The notes below the pieces were generated by a model that did no database searches, was not told where the DNA came from, and was given only the letters and a program-made list of their open reading frames with translations. Made by a program: the position numbers and the translations under genes. From a virus, in IMG/VR virus record IMGVR_UViG_3300025759_000528, positions 1 to 27,930 of that record: 27,930 nt of DNA; one strand, 5' to 3'. This document shows, piece by piece, positions 13,569 to 21,421 of the stretch (position 1 is the stretch's first letter; the number at the start of each line of letters is the position of its first letter).

Positions 13569-13867
13569 TATGCTGCCTCCTCTGTACAGATATTTTCAAT
13601 GTGACGCTCAATAGCACAGTCACTCCAATTGCTGAAGTCCAGCGAGCGAGCATAGCTCTTGCTAATACGATCAGCGGTCAAGTAGTAAGCTGACTCTTCC
13701 AATTCAATACGCTCAAACTCACGAAGAGTGCCGCTGGGCACACGCTGACTCCAATATTCGGAGTCACTTGGATGAGGCATAGAACCCATCCAGCAGCCAG
13801 GCTGTTTGTTGAACTCTTCAGCTTCAGCTCGTTGCGCCATGATATAATCTACAAGTGACTTTTCCAT
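13568..13867 (-). CDS. Small hypothetical protein (99 aa)
   Basis: 99 residues from the ATG at 13867, chosen for its AAGGAGAACGTT ribosome site; a start at 13885 would begin within the previous gene. It is acidic, contains GCWMGSMPHPSDSEYWSQRVP in its first third, and ends in a helical Cys-containing tail. No domain recognised. Second gene of the operon that begins at 14117. Confidence 0.75.
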   Translation of the reverse strand: MEKSLVDYIMAQRAEAEEFNKQPGCWMGSMPHPSDSEYWSQRVPSGTLREFERIELEESAYYLTADRISKSYARSLDFSNWSDCAIERHIENICTEEAA

Positions 13868-13877
13868 AACGTTCTCC

Positions 13878-14117
13878 TTACGCAAATAAAGGCTTCATTG
13901 TTTCGAACACTTTGTTATAAGCATTGACTTCTGCTTCATAGTATTCGTAAAAATCGCTGTCATCCTCAAAGCGGGGAGAACCACTAGCATGTTCTTCCCA
14001 AACCCGATCCATTGCTTGCATACCTTCTAACAAGTCTCCACGTCCGTAAGTGGTCATAACTTGTACAGCATCTTGCATGGTAGTTTCGAACTTGTAAAAA
14101 TTAGGAATTCTAAACAC
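13878..14117 (-). CDS. Small hypothetical protein (79 aa), GTG start
   Basis: 79 residues. The GTG at 14117 is preferred because CGGAGAG lies seven bases upstream; the next ATG would remove 13 residues. The protein is acidic and helical, with FEDDSDFYEYYEAEVNAYN near the end. Unknown function. It is first in the operon driven by the promoter at 14151-14179. Confidence 0.7.
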   Translation of the reverse strand: MFRIPNFYKFETTMQDAVQVMTTYGRGDLLEGMQAMDRVWEEHASGSPRFEDDSDFYEYYEAEVNAYNKVFETMKPLFA

Positions 14118-14150
14118 TGCATCTCTCCGTGTTTCTCAACTTACATATAT

Positions 14151-14179
14151 AATATAGCAAGACTTCTTGGTTATGTCAA
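14151..14179 (-). promoter_or_regulatory. sigma70-type promoter with internal palindrome
   Basis: TTGACA (14174-14179), a 17-nt spacer and TATATT (14151-14156). The spacer contains AAGAAGTCTT (14159-14168), arms AAGA/TCTT. The predicted transcript starts GTAAGTTG. Confidence 0.85.
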
Positions 14180-14197
14180 CCTTTTTGTGCAACTTTT

Positions 14198-15016
14198 TTA
14201 AAAAATTTTTCCACCTTCTTTTAAAAGTTCTTTGTACTCAACTACTGGATCTCGAGGGATTTGCTCTTTTCTGTAAATCAAAAAATTTCTAGATATATTG
14301 TGTGGTACAATGTTTAATTGCTCACACAATAAAAACATTCTTACGCCTGGTCCGTTGCGATCCAAGAATGGACTAGTCTGATTGTTCAATAAATTATATT
14401 TTTCTAAATTATTGTATATAGATTTATTAATCCAATACATATTAGATTGCAACAGATCCATTGTGTAGCTCGAACCATAATAAAAAACATCGTCTATATT
14501 TGTAAGATAAAATTCGTCTACCATTAAGCAATTATTTGCATAAATTGTTTTTTGATGAATTCTTTGTGGAGAGCTGTATACGTTAGTAAATTTTAAACCA
14601 GGTTGAAATGCTAAATCAAATCTACATTTAACAACTATATCAAACGTCATATTATTTCTTTGTTCATAAATTCTTTTTTGTAAGTTGGCTTTAGCTTCAC
14701 TGTAAAACAAATGGTCCCATACTTTATCTGTTTCGAACTTTTTTTCAACTTCTAAAAATTCAAAATTATAAAAACGATGCATATCGTCTTTTATAAAATC
14801 AATTGTATATTCCTCATGTTCGAAAACTACATTTGGAAATTGTCCTACTTTATAACTATTACTATTCCAAGTATGTGCAAAAAATTTTACATTTACATCT
14901 GGTAAATCGAAAAAATATCTGATACTATCTGCACAAAAATTATACATTCTAGGCTCGCCACTAAAACAAACAGCAATATTTTTTATGTTATTCATTGGAA
15001 TATCTAAACTACTCAT
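14198..15016 (-). CDS. Putative glycosyltransferase-like protein
   Basis: 272 residues, AT-rich (many Asn/Lys/Phe/Tyr) unlike the recombination genes beside it. The opening IAVCFSGEPRMYNFCADS matches the start of a glycosyltransferase-like family common in phages and polysaccharide clusters, and VVKCRFDLAF carries the R-x-D element usually seen in these proteins. The remainder is unassigned. The likely role is sugar transfer to virion, DNA or host envelope, inferred. Its start overlaps the stop of the 149-aa gene, so both form a unit. The real start could also be the ATG seven codons later. Confidence 0.6.
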   Translation of the reverse strand: MSSLDIPMNNIKNIAVCFSGEPRMYNFCADSIRYFFDLPDVNVKFFAHTWNSNSYKVGQFPNVVFEHEEYTIDFIKDDMHRFYNFEFLEVEKKFETDKVWDHLFYSEAKANLQKRIYEQRNNMTFDIVVKCRFDLAFQPGLKFTNVYSSPQRIHQKTIYANNCLMVDEFYLTNIDDVFYYGSSYTMDLLQSNMYWINKSIYNNLEKYNLLNNQTSPFLDRNGPGVRMFLLCEQLNIVPHNISRNFLIYRKEQIPRDPVVEYKELLKEGGKIF

Positions 15017-15458
15017 TTGCTTCTCGAACTATATTATTTTTAATACCATTGTTTACTGTAAAACCATAAAAATTTATGTCAGTATAATTTAGTGTGATAT
15101 GTTTAAATTTTTTAAACAAAGATATAGTGTTAAATGTTATATTATCTGTGTAAAAAAAATGCTCATTTAAATTGAACTCATGAATATTATTGCTTGTTGA
15201 ATAAACATTATTAATTTCTACATTATCTGGAAGGATAATATTGTCTAAGACAAAAGAAGAATGTATACAAAATATTATGTCATAATGATTACTATTGTAT
15301 AGTCCTGTCCATTGTTTATGATTGCCCGCAAGTTCTAATACATCGAAAAAATTTTCATTTTCAAAGTTTTGTGTTTTTAGATTTTGATATTTTTTTAATA
15401 GCGGATCAATTTGCTGTTGTGTAAAATTGTTTCCCCACCTATAAACCATCACTTTCAT
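15009..15458 (-). CDS. AT-rich hypothetical protein coupled to the glycosyltransferase-like gene
   Basis: 149 residues, exceptionally rich in Asn, Phe, Ile and Tyr. It has no motif I recognise; alternating hydrophobic stretches (YDIIFCIHSSFVLDNIILPD) suggest an alpha/beta fold. The ATG follows a perfect late octamer TATAAATA by five bases and lacks a Shine-Dalgarno sequence. It probably belongs with the next gene as a late-expressed sugar-related cassette inserted beside uvsY. Confidence 0.7.
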   Translation of the reverse strand: MKVMVYRWGNNFTQQQIDPLLKKYQNLKTQNFENENFFDVLELAGNHKQWTGLYNSNHYDIIFCIHSSFVLDNIILPDNVEINNVYSTSNNIHEFNLNEHFFYTDNITFNTISLFKKFKHITLNYTDINFYGFTVNNGIKNNIVREANE

Positions 15459-15463
15459 GATAA

Positions 15464-15471
15464 TATTTATA
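15464..15471 (-). promoter_or_regulatory. Consensus late promoter TATAAATA
   Basis: Exact TATAAATA on the minus strand, overlapping the uvsY stop codon. Five bases (TTATC) separate it from the ATG at 15458, so the predicted +1 is the start codon. Confidence 0.7.
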
Positions 15472-15922
15472 GGGAAACATCTTCCAATCCAGCTGCACGT
15501 AGTTTTACAATATTATTGATCTGAAATTGTTTTGCATCAATGGCTTTTATCAAGCCCATGTACTTGTTGCGTACCAGTGCTACTTCATTGATGATGTGCT
15601 GTTGGTCAATAACTTCATCTTCGCCATCAGCATACTTTTCAGCATCTCTACTCGAGAGTGCTTTGTTGTATCCTTCTAGATACTTTCTATAGTGTTTGTT
15701 GCGAATTTTACGCATCTCAATATTGAGATATTCCAGTATAGCTTCAATTTCCTGCAATTGATTAAAACGGTATTCAACTACACCAGGCATGTCACGACTG
15801 TGTCTTTCAACATTGCCCTTGAGTCCGCATTCTAGTCTTGCTTCTTCTAGTTGCTGTTCGAAATAATCAATTGCAGGAACAATGTTAGCTATATCTTGTC
15901 TTATTTTGTTAAACCAGCTCAT
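15467..15922 (-). CDS. uvsY: Recombination mediator UvsY
   Basis: 151 residues from the ATG at 15922 (T4 UvsY 137). The signature stretch KYLEGYNKALSSRDAEKYADGE (about residues 83-104), then INEVALVRNKYMG and KQFQINNIVKLR, is characteristic of UvsY in T4-like phages. UvsY hexamers load the UvsX recombinase onto gp32-coated single-stranded DNA; all three partners are encoded within 3 kb here. The start overlaps the preceding stop (TAATG), so it is coupled to the 85-aa gene. An in-frame TTG two codons earlier is less likely. Confidence 0.93.
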   Translation of the reverse strand: MSWFNKIRQDIANIVPAIDYFEQQLEEARLECGLKGNVERHSRDMPGVVEYRFNQLQEIEAILEYLNIEMRKIRNKHYRKYLEGYNKALSSRDAEKYADGEDEVIDQQHIINEVALVRNKYMGLIKAIDAKQFQINNIVKLRAAGLEDVSL

Positions 15923-16179
15923 TACCAATCATCATATTCATCAGAGTCTTCGTCAATATCGTCATATGCATCTTCATAATAACTGTCCTTTAGTACTCTG
16001 TCAAGTGTTGAATCAAATCCAAACCATTCGTCGCCTACTTCTGACAGATCGCAAATTCCTTCATTTACAACTGCTAGAAACTTTTCACAGGCTATGTCAC
16101 GGTCTTTTGCTGGAATATAAGACTTCATTGATAGCCACATATCAACATACGTGGCTACTTCGCTATCACTCATTTTCAT
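15922..16179 (-). CDS. Small acidic protein between UvsX and UvsY
   Basis: 85 residues with a helical N-terminus (SEVATYVDMWLSMKSYIPAKD) and a very acidic tail (DAYDDIDEDSDEYDDW). A similar short acidic protein sits between uvsX and uvsY in cyanophages. It may regulate the recombinase or act as a DNA mimic, but the role is unknown. It starts inside the uvsX 3' end (14-nt overlap) and its stop overlaps the uvsY start, so the trio is translationally coupled. Confidence 0.85.
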   Translation of the reverse strand: MKMSDSEVATYVDMWLSMKSYIPAKDRDIACEKFLAVVNEGICDLSEVGDEWFGFDSTLDRVLKDSYYEDAYDDIDEDSDEYDDW

Positions 16180-17281
16180 TGGCTATTTCTTCCTCAGGTA
16201 AGATATCTTGTTCGATTTGTTCGTTCTCGATATTTACCTCCGGAAGGTCTTTTTGTCCCCATTCTTGCATAATAAGATCCAAGCACCCATCATCGTTCCT
16301 TTCCCATGCTTTGCGGAATTGTGTTACAACTTCACCTGTAACAGGACTTATATATTCCAAACGGTTACCAGTTTTCTTTAAGATGTTTGTACTTTCACAC
16401 AAATCAACAAAACCACTATAGGGATTCATACCAGTTTCATATGGAATTTTGATCTGTACACTTTCAAAAGGTTTAGCAAAACGTGTTTTCATTACCTTAC
16501 AGGCTGCACGAATACCACGTACTTCGCTAATTTTGTTACCTTCCTCGTCTTCTTTGAGCTTGAGTTTGCGCATTGCAACAACAATGCTGGATGCATAGAT
16601 AAAGCCTTGTCCACCGCTGATCTTGTCATCTGGATCAAACATATCTTGCGATGCATATGTGTGGTTAGTTGCTACTAGACCGACATTGTAATCACCAAAC
16701 ATGTTTACACAGTTTCTAACAAGTGCTGTTAGTGCTTTAGGTTTACGACCTAAGTCACCTTTCATATCACCTTTTTGGAACTGGTCAATATCTGTGGGAG
16801 TTAGCATCATGCCCAAGCTGTCAATCACAAACAGTACCTTTGGGCGATCTTCTTCCTCTTTGTCAGCGAATTGTGCTTTGTAGTCTTTCATAAATTCACT
16901 GATAATTTTTGCAACTTCGTCAATCATTGCTACGTTTAGTTTGAGAAGTTTGTCTTCACTGGTGTCAACATCTAGTGCTTTGAGCCATGCTTCGTCTAGT
17001 GCGTTTTCACTATCAATAAGCACACAAAAAATACCTTGCTTTTGTGCTTCTCTGATCAGGTTACCGCTACAGATAAAACTTTTACCTGCACCACTTTCAC
17101 CTGCAAACACTGTAACTTTGCCTAGGGGTACACCTTTGTTAAAGTCGCCACTGAGAAGTTTGTTAAGTGTATAGTTACCTGTTGAAATCCATGTGTCAGG
17201 ATCTCTAAATCCGCTACTAAGCCCAGGCACGCTCTTTGTAATACTTTTGCGGAATTTACTTACGTCAAAAGGTTTTGCCAT
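16166..17281 (-). CDS. uvsX: RecA-like recombinase UvsX
   Basis: 371 residues from the ATG at 17281, which has GGAG six bases upstream; a TTG four codons earlier is rejected. Walker A is GESGAGKS (61-68) and Walker B LFVID (150-154). The later motifs VGLVATNHTYAS and the GGQGFIYASS L2-like region are as expected for UvsX. It catalyses strand exchange in recombination-dependent replication and repair with gp32 and UvsY. It follows gp32 after a hairpin, so transcription is probably shared with gp32 but attenuated. Confidence 0.96.
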   Translation of the reverse strand: MAKPFDVSKFRKSITKSVPGLSSGFRDPDTWISTGNYTLNKLLSGDFNKGVPLGKVTVFAGESGAGKSFICSGNLIREAQKQGIFCVLIDSENALDEAWLKALDVDTSEDKLLKLNVAMIDEVAKIISEFMKDYKAQFADKEEEDRPKVLFVIDSLGMMLTPTDIDQFQKGDMKGDLGRKPKALTALVRNCVNMFGDYNVGLVATNHTYASQDMFDPDDKISGGQGFIYASSIVVAMRKLKLKEDEEGNKISEVRGIRAACKVMKTRFAKPFESVQIKIPYETGMNPYSGFVDLCESTNILKKTGNRLEYISPVTGEVVTQFRKAWERNDDGCLDLIMQEWGQKDLPEVNIENEQIEQDILPEEEIANENE

Positions 17282-17302
17282 AATTATCTCCAAGAAAATA
17301 CT

Positions 17303-17324
17303 GTAGGCGACTATTGCCGCCTAC
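17303..17324 (-). terminator. Attenuator/terminator-like hairpin between gp32 and uvsX
   Basis: A seven-base-pair stem (GTAGGCG, 17303-17309, with CGCCTAC, 17318-17324) around an 8-nt loop. The minus transcript then reads AGTATTTTCTT. The short U-run suggests partial termination. Confidence 0.5.
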
Positions 17325-17335
17325 GTTGTGTTTGA

Positions 17336-18385
17336 TTAGCTGTTGTTACGATTGCGAATTGCTGCTAGTATATCCTGCGCACTTGGCTTTTCGCCTTCTG
17401 CTGCTGGTGCAGTCGCTGCCACTGTTTCAGCTACTTGCTCTTGCTGTGCAGGCGGAGTAACTGGTGCAGGTGCTGGCTCAGGTGCCGCTTCTGCTACAGG
17501 AGTAGGAGTTGGCGTAGCCTGAGGCTGCGGTGCAGGACTGGGTGCTGGCGCACTACCTGTGTTTGGCGCACTGTTGCTAGTATCAATTTGTACACCGCCT
17601 GGACGATAGAAGTTGCCCCACTGTTCTGGATCATACAACTGTCCATCAACACTTGCTTCAAACATCTGTGCAATCACAGCCAGTTCAGCTTCACTTGGCT
17701 GCTTGGGAAGATAATCATTTAAGGTGAACAATCCATATTGATCAATTGCTGCACGTTCATTTGCATCCAAACTGCGCTCTCGACGAGCCCAACTTGAAGT
17801 CGAATAATCAGCATACTGACCTTTGGTTGTCTTAGTAAGACGGAAATCAGTGCCTTGTTCGACGTCAGTTGGAAGTTCAACAAAGTCACTATCCATTAGC
17901 GCACCTTTGATGATGTTAAAAATGCTTGGATTGATAATAAACCTGCGAATTGGATTGTCAGGAGTAGTATCTTCTTGTAAGCTGCTTTCAGCTACAAAAC
18001 CTTGGAACACATAACTGCGTTTTTTCCAATATTTACGGCCCATATCTTCCATACTAGGATCTTTGAACCAGTTGCGTACTTCTGCAAGTACAGGACAGCT
18101 ACCCACTGGACCCCACATTTCGTTACAAGGAACGTTTACAGTAACACGACGACTGTTAGGATCGCCTTTTACACCTGCAAACTCCAAACGAATCATTTGA
18201 CGTTCACGCCAAAAGTAAGTGTTGCTTGCATCACCATCTGGTAAGAAGCGTAGTACACTTGTTGAATTTTCTGGGATATTCCAAAATGGGAAGATAGCGT
18301 TATCGCCGCCTCCTGAACTTGAGCCACCGCCGCCGCGGTTTTCTTGCTCTTGCAATTTTGCACGAATTTCTGCCAATGTTGCCAT
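17336..18385 (-). CDS. 32: Single-stranded DNA-binding protein gp32
   Basis: 349 residues (T4 gp32 301). Order: a basic N-terminal self-association segment (1-16), a Gly/Ser linker (17-28), the OB core (about 30-260) and a long Pro/Ala/Gln/Glu-rich acidic linker (about 265-330) ending in a conserved helix (SAQDILAAIRNRN). The core phrases DMGRKYWKKRSYVFQGFV and RRFIINPSIFNII are typical of marine T4-like gp32. Of the T4 zinc ligands (H64, C77, C87, C90) only the C-x9-C pair remains (C87, C97); L100 and G74 replace the others, so zinc binding is probably lost. Preceded by AAGGAGAATAACT and both early and late promoters. Confidence 0.95.
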   Translation of the reverse strand: MATLAEIRAKLQEQENRGGGGSSSGGGDNAIFPFWNIPENSTSVLRFLPDGDASNTYFWRERQMIRLEFAGVKGDPNSRRVTVNVPCNEMWGPVGSCPVLAEVRNWFKDPSMEDMGRKYWKKRSYVFQGFVAESSLQEDTTPDNPIRRFIINPSIFNIIKGALMDSDFVELPTDVEQGTDFRLTKTTKGQYADYSTSSWARRERSLDANERAAIDQYGLFTLNDYLPKQPSEAELAVIAQMFEASVDGQLYDPEQWGNFYRPGGVQIDTSNSAPNTGSAPAPSPAPQPQATPTPTPVAEAAPEPAPAPVTPPAQQEQVAETVAATAPAAEGEKPSAQDILAAIRNRNNS

Positions 18386-18432
18386 AGTTATTCTCCTTAA
18401 TTATGCCTATGTTTGTTGCCTAAGTATGCCTC

Positions 18433-18452
18433 GTGACTACTTATATAGTCAC
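18433..18452 (-). promoter_or_regulatory. Late-type TATAAGTA within a hairpin, upstream of gp32
   Basis: The octamer TATAAGTA (18438-18445) sits inside a GTGACTA/TAGTCAC inverted repeat (18433-18439 and 18446-18452), 52 nt before the gp32 ATG and just downstream of the sigma70 -10 box. It may be a second promoter or a 5'-UTR hairpin. Confidence 0.5.
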
Positions 18453-18453
18453 T

Positions 18454-18482
18454 AGTATATGTGTAGTTTGTGAAGTTGTCAA
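18454..18482 (-). promoter_or_regulatory. sigma70-type promoter for gp32
   Basis: TTGACA (18477-18482), a 17-nt spacer and TATACT (18454-18459). The -35 box overlaps the stop of the 452-aa gene. Confidence 0.8.
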
Positions 18483-19837
18483 CTAAAAAGTTTATCGAAA
18501 TCGTATTTGTTAAATGCGCTTTCAAATGTTTGTTCATAATCTTCACTTGCTACACTCGCTGATTCACTTGCAGGTGCTTTCAACTTAGGCATTAATGTTT
18601 TGATTGCACTGACTGCTTTAGATAGCATAGCACGTTCTTTAACATTGTCAACCACATCGTTGAATCTTGCAAGTAAAACTGCTAGTTGATCCTGATCTTT
18701 GCCGCCATCGATAGCGCCACTCAAGTATTCCATTACAGCACCGATTTGCGCTTGCATAGGAGCACTAGCAAGTCTCTTGCTAACAAGTGGATTTTCAGGA
18801 TCACTTTTTACATCAACACCTTTGCGTAGTCTAACACTATCCATTTTGTTGATAGCGTCTACTAAACTGTCCAGTGTTTCTGTTGCAAATGCATCAGCCT
18901 CTCTGATTGCTTTCATCTCTTTGACTAGTGCATTTACATACGGTAGTGCATCATCTAAACTTTCGTCAAATGTGCGTACTGTAAACTGATTACGAAGTTT
19001 TGTACGATCTGTTTCATTGATCTTAACTTCTCGTGCTTCAAACTTTTCTTTGGTTTCGTTGTAGCACTTGCAACCTTTTAATTTGTTGATTGTTTCTCTG
19101 ATACTAGCAATACGTTGAGAGACTGCTTCTACGATTTCTGCTGTATCTTCGTTTACCAAACCATTGCGCTTACTGTAGTTTGCAAACTCTTTGAGCTTTT
19201 TAAGTTCTACAGTTTGTTCTTGAATATATTGACCAAATTCATCATGTGGTGTGCCACCTTCTTTAACGTGACGCAGCATAGCTCTGCCGCCTGCTAGATT
19301 GTTGGTTGGCATCTTGTAGCGTTCGCCTTCTGCATTTTCAATATAGATAGCACTGATGTTTCTACTGCGGCTTCCACGTGATTCTTCATTCACTGGTTTT
19401 GTATGTTTAATAATTAGTCTAGCACTTTCTAGCTTTTGATAACTGCTCTTGCTACTACCATAAGCTGGACTAATACCTTCGTCTATTTTCATGTCTCTCA
19501 CCTTTTGCGCTTGGTAATCTTGGTCTTTTGGTTTTATTTCTTTTGTAAAATTCTTTAGTGTGTATTCAATAATACTTCTGTTAGCAAGTTGTTTTAACTG
19601 AAACAGTGTGTCTTTGAATTCGTTTAAATCAGCATTTTGATTTACACTTACACGTATTTCACGCTTGCTTTCTGTTTCATCCAAGTTGATCATGCTACCA
19701 ACTTTGGGCAAATAAAAACGTCTTGCTTGATCTGGATCAACAGTAGACTCGCCTTCGTCGGTGTACATTTGCACTGTAGCACCGCTGCCTTTTAAAATTT
19801 TAAACATTTCGTTGGCAATTTTTTCACTGTTAATCAT
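18479..19837 (-). CDS. Large hypothetical protein, probably late (452 aa)
   Basis: 452 residues from the ATG at 19837, with AAGGAATTGACA before it; a TTG two codons earlier is rejected. It is charged and largely helical. Segments such as FTKEIKPKDQDYQ (residues about 98-110) and the helical repeats rich in Lys/Glu match a protein I have seen in many marine phages, always hypothetical. A two-Cys CKCYN lies in the middle. The late octamer CATAAATA (19855-19862) overlaps the terL stop just upstream, so late expression is expected. It could be a virion or head-maturation factor. Confidence 0.8.
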   Translation of the reverse strand: MINSEKIANEMFKILKGSGATVQMYTDEGESTVDPDQARRFYLPKVGSMINLDETESKREIRVSVNQNADLNEFKDTLFQLKQLANRSIIEYTLKNFTKEIKPKDQDYQAQKVRDMKIDEGISPAYGSSKSSYQKLESARLIIKHTKPVNEESRGSRSRNISAIYIENAEGERYKMPTNNLAGGRAMLRHVKEGGTPHDEFGQYIQEQTVELKKLKEFANYSKRNGLVNEDTAEIVEAVSQRIASIRETINKLKGCKCYNETKEKFEAREVKINETDRTKLRNQFTVRTFDESLDDALPYVNALVKEMKAIREADAFATETLDSLVDAINKMDSVRLRKGVDVKSDPENPLVSKRLASAPMQAQIGAVMEYLSGAIDGGKDQDQLAVLLARFNDVVDNVKERAMLSKAVSAIKTLMPKLKAPASESASVASEDYEQTFESAFNKYDFDKLFS

Positions 19838-19854
19838 TGTCAATTCCTTTAATG

Positions 19855-19862
19855 TATTTATG
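19855..19862 (-). promoter_or_regulatory. Late-type promoter upstream of the 452-aa gene
   Basis: CATAAATA on the minus strand, 17 nt before the ATG at 19837 and overlapping the terL stop codon. Confidence 0.6.
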
Positions 19863-21408
19863 TTAGAAACACAAAAGGCATGGGCTCCACATTTTCATCA
19901 TCGTCAAAGGTATCTTTGAGTTCATCGTATGCGCCTTCGTCATACTGTGCTACTTGTTGAGCTATTCTTACTACCAGTACACATGCCATTACTAGGTCAT
20001 CAGTTTCGCCGTCTTTGGCACTAAAGCTACTGCCTCTGGCAATAAATGTTTTGATTTCTCTGAGCAATGCACTACTGGCAATCTCCATTCTGTCTGTTTC
20101 AATCCATGTTTTGAGTTTGCTACAGGCTGCAAGTTTGCTTTTGTTGGTGGTAGTAAATCCTTTTCTAAAACCTCTGTTGGCACTGCGTGGTTGACTGACC
20201 AATGTTCCAGGTATATTATCTTCACCCAATTCGTTGATAACAACCAATGCAGCTTCTCCCAGTGTATTGTTTTCCACACTCCAATATATTTCACTTTCTG
20301 GAGCTTCTTCTTGGATAGCCATTAACATGCTTCTTAGTATTTTGATTTGCTCGGTGATAGGAGTTTTATTGTGCATCCATTCTGCTACTTGACGCATACC
20401 CGGCAATTCGTATATTTGTATTGCAGCATTGTCGCCACCTGTTCCCAAACTTGGATCAAGTCCTGCAATGTATGTTTTACCTTTGGTAATATTTTTGTAC
20501 CAACGCACTTGTCCTGTACGCTTGTATACTTCTTTGTGTTCCATAACAGCCAGTTTTAAACTACTGATAAGTGTTTCGTCATAAGCAATAAACTCGTTAA
20601 GATGTTCACGACGAAAACGTTCTTCACCTATTTTGCCTTGTTCTTGATCAGCCCACTCTTGATCTCTGTCTGGATGTTGTTTCCAATCTGCACTGTATGC
20701 TTTGAATCCATTTTTACCAGTTTCTTTTTCATTGCCAAATTCATCCAGTGTGTTACAAGCACCACGCCAAATTTGTGCAAACTGATCATCATCTTGATTT
20801 GGTGTACTTGTGATAATACACTTACCACCTGTACTTAATGTTGGACTGAGTGCTGTCCAAAACTCACGGGCAATAGTAGGTCTCACAAATGCAAACTCGT
20901 CCAAGTATGCTAGTGAAATACTCAAACCACGTCCAGTGTTTTCAGTGGTTGCTTGTGCAATAATACGACTACCGTTGTCAAACTCTAGTGATCCTTTGTT
21001 GTATGCTGTTACACCTGCACGTACATGATCAGGTAAAAGTTCATAGGCAAATCTTACACGTTGCATAATCTCCTGAGCACCACTATATTTGTGTGCCGCA
21101 ATAAGAATAGTTTGATCTGGAACATACATTGCATACCATAACAAGTATGCAGCCGCCGCAGTTGACTTACCCATCTGGCGACTAATAAGAGCAATACTAT
21201 AACGATGATTGTGATAGGCATCTAATAATCCACGTTGAAAGTCAAACAAATCAAAACGCATTCTACCTTTGACTGGATGTTGAATCCACACAAAGTTTTC
21301 AATAAAATAAATTGGATCTTGTGTACACTTTACAAGATCTTCAATTTGTTCTTTTGTGAACTTTTCTTTCTTGTAAGGTGACTTGATTAAATTAGTATCT
21401 ACTGCCAT
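19858..21408 (-). CDS. 17: Terminase large subunit gp17 (TerL)
   Basis: 516 residues from the ATG at 21408. ATPase: Walker A SRQMGKST (76-83), Walker B LAYLDEF (166-172) with catalytic E171, coupling motif STPN (201-204). Nuclease (RNase H fold): D318 (AGLDPSLGTGGDN), E379 (SVENNTLGEA) and D470/D471 (GETDDLVMA). It packages DNA into the prohead and cuts it, with gp16. A longer start at 21447 would read through the terminator hairpin and is rejected. The ATG follows GATAAGTA by five bases and has no Shine-Dalgarno sequence. Unlike T4, it is separated from gp16 by three ORFs. Confidence 0.97.
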   Translation of the reverse strand: MAVDTNLIKSPYKKEKFTKEQIEDLVKCTQDPIYFIENFVWIQHPVKGRMRFDLFDFQRGLLDAYHNHRYSIALISRQMGKSTAAAAYLLWYAMYVPDQTILIAAHKYSGAQEIMQRVRFAYELLPDHVRAGVTAYNKGSLEFDNGSRIIAQATTENTGRGLSISLAYLDEFAFVRPTIAREFWTALSPTLSTGGKCIITSTPNQDDDQFAQIWRGACNTLDEFGNEKETGKNGFKAYSADWKQHPDRDQEWADQEQGKIGEERFRREHLNEFIAYDETLISSLKLAVMEHKEVYKRTGQVRWYKNITKGKTYIAGLDPSLGTGGDNAAIQIYELPGMRQVAEWMHNKTPITEQIKILRSMLMAIQEEAPESEIYWSVENNTLGEAALVVINELGEDNIPGTLVSQPRSANRGFRKGFTTTNKSKLAACSKLKTWIETDRMEIASSALLREIKTFIARGSSFSAKDGETDDLVMACVLVVRIAQQVAQYDEGAYDELKDTFDDDENVEPMPFVFLT

Positions 21409-21413
21409 ACTAG

Positions 21414-21421
21414 TACTTATC
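21414..21421 (-). promoter_or_regulatory. Late-type promoter of terL
   Basis: GATAAGTA on the minus strand, directly after the U-tract of the terminator and five bases before the terL ATG. Confidence 0.55.

Noticed and set aside
14180-14215. A/T-rich inverted stretch after the glycosyltransferase-like gene as terminator
   Set aside because: It is self-complementary only through runs of A and T, lacks a GC stem, and partly overlaps the coding end.
15882-16421. Plus-strand frame of 179 codons opposite uvsY/uvsX
   Set aside because: Opposite well-identified genes, no ribosome site, His/Leu/Cys-rich composition typical of a shadow.
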